Assembly (NCBI GenBank): GCA_030151165.1
Contig: JASLEM010000170.1
Coordinates: 1 to 5,466, forward strand
Direction: 5' to 3'
DNA: 5,466 bases
From: Burkholderiaceae bacterium
GTDB taxonomy: Bacteria; Pseudomonadota; Gammaproteobacteria; Burkholderiales; Burkholderiaceae
Positions 5,116 through 5,466 of the stretch are shown here, piece by piece. A program made the position numbers and the translations under genes. Each line of letters opens with the position of its first letter. The first letter of the stretch is position 1. Under the pieces are notes generated by a model. That model did no database searches, was not told where the DNA came from, and saw nothing but the letters and a program-made list of their open reading frames with translations.

Positions 5116-5466
5116 TGGTGGAGCCGGGGGGAATTGAACCCCCGTCCGAAAGCCATCACCGGACAGTTCTACATGCGTAGTTCTCTGATTTGAGTCTCAC
5201 ACCCTCGGTCGCGCAGGAACACGCTACCGGTGGTGCCAGCTACTTGATCTCGTCTCCTGCAGAGTAGCCCTGCAGGACACCAGCCAATGTGAATGACCTC
5301 TCAGTGTCGGAGCTTGCGCCCTTTCACCCGGCCCATCGGCCAACCGTTGAGAGGCTCACGGGTTTTAAGCCGCGAGAGCGTACGAAGAGTCGTTCGCAGT
5401 TACTTTGTTTCCAGTGGATTTACGAGCGAACTGGTGCTCGGCATGCCCTGCGCCGGATCCGTACCC
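5116..5466 (-). ncRNA. ssrA: tmRNA (transfer-messenger RNA), one-piece, 5' end cut by window
   Basis: tmRNA rescues stalled ribosomes: it is charged with Ala, enters the empty A site with SmpB, and templates a degradation tag. On the minus strand the 3' end has an encoded CCA (5118-5116), discriminator A (5119), acceptor strand CGGCTCC (5126-5120), and a T-arm of GGGGG, loop TTCAATT and CCCCC. Upstream are the conserved GGGCATGCCGAG block and the tag reading frame (5397-5365), in standard one-piece order with several pseudoknot-like GC segments between tag and tRNA-like end. The 351 nt present lack only the 5' tip, estimated at 20-30 nt, which should begin with bases complementary to CGGCTCC. 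The promoter lies outside the window. Transcription ends at the shared hairpin at about 5067-5105. Confidence 0.96.
5365..5397 (-). other. tmRNA proteolysis-tag reading frame (ANDSSYALAA, stop)
   Basis: Starting at the resume codon GCG (5397-5395), the codons read Ala-Asn-Asp-Ser-Ser-Tyr-Ala-Leu-Ala-Ala and then TAA (5367-5365). The AND start and YALAA end match the well-known E. coli tag ANDENYALAA, with Ser-Ser replacing Glu-Asn. In the known mechanism an additional Ala from the charged tmRNA precedes this peptide. The LAA end is the classic ClpXP/ClpAP recognition signal. Confidence 0.93.

Noticed and set aside
5116..5160. A tRNA gene suggested by the T-arm and CCA end
   Set aside because: There is no D-arm or anticodon arm upstream. 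The adjoining sequence carries a tag reading frame and tmRNA conserved blocks, so this is the tmRNA 3' end.
3199..5193. Long plus-strand open frame in another register across the cyclase gene and into the tmRNA
   Set aside because: The product is almost entirely Arg, Pro, Ala and Gly, it runs into the tmRNA on the other strand, and it has no domain. The AGDEF frame clearly is the coding one.
5116..5466. Two-piece (permuted) tmRNA, known in some betaproteobacteria
   Set aside because: The GGGCATGCC block, tag frame and 3' tRNA-like half occur in standard order on one strand, which is the one-piece layout.

Overview
The window is very GC-rich DNA (roughly 70% by eye) with strong third-position GC bias in every gene. 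The gene families present, the codon usage and a one-piece tmRNA with a tag ending YALAA suggest a betaproteobacterium, most likely Burkholderiales. This is an inference from sequence character; no taxonomic marker gene is complete here.

Layout, left to right. (1) Bases 1-1197, plus strand: the C-terminal half of a large-subunit (HPII/KatE-type) catalase, cut by the left window edge. (2) Bases 1198-1319: a convergent intergenic gap with a perfect 13-bp inverted repeat that looks like a shared terminator. (3) Bases 3000-1320, minus strand: a tight three-gene unit, transcribed right to left. It encodes a 331-aa multi-pass membrane protein, a 24-aa hydrophobic mini-protein, and a hemerythrin-like HHE protein with a lysine/alanine-rich N-terminal tail. 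Each gene has its own Shine-Dalgarno sequence and the gaps are 24 and 16 nt. (4) Bases 3001-3322: a divergent intergenic region containing a 21-nt perfect palindrome. (5) Bases 3323-5041, plus strand: a membrane-bound diguanylate cyclase with a dCache-like periplasmic sensor, HAMP and a GGDEF domain whose signature reads AGDEF. (6) About 5067-5105: a strong bidirectional terminator. (7) Bases 5116-5466, minus strand: tmRNA (ssrA), complete at its 3' CCA end and missing its extreme 5' end beyond the window.

How they may fit together. The catalase disposes of hydrogen peroxide, and hemerythrin-like proteins bind dioxygen or related species at a di-iron site. Together with the membrane-protein operon, the left part reads as a stress-response (oxidative/envelope) neighbourhood. 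The diguanylate cyclase would couple an extracellular signal to c-di-GMP, and tmRNA is housekeeping ribosome rescue. The cyclase and tmRNA are convergent and appear to be separate transcription units.

I found no mobile element, CRISPR array or clearly new defence or metabolic system. The most interesting items are the annotation-invisible 24-aa membrane peptide inside the hemerythrin operon, a Cys in the catalase at the position that crosslinks to the haem-ligand Tyr in some large catalases, and the AGDEF variant cyclase with an intact inhibitory site.
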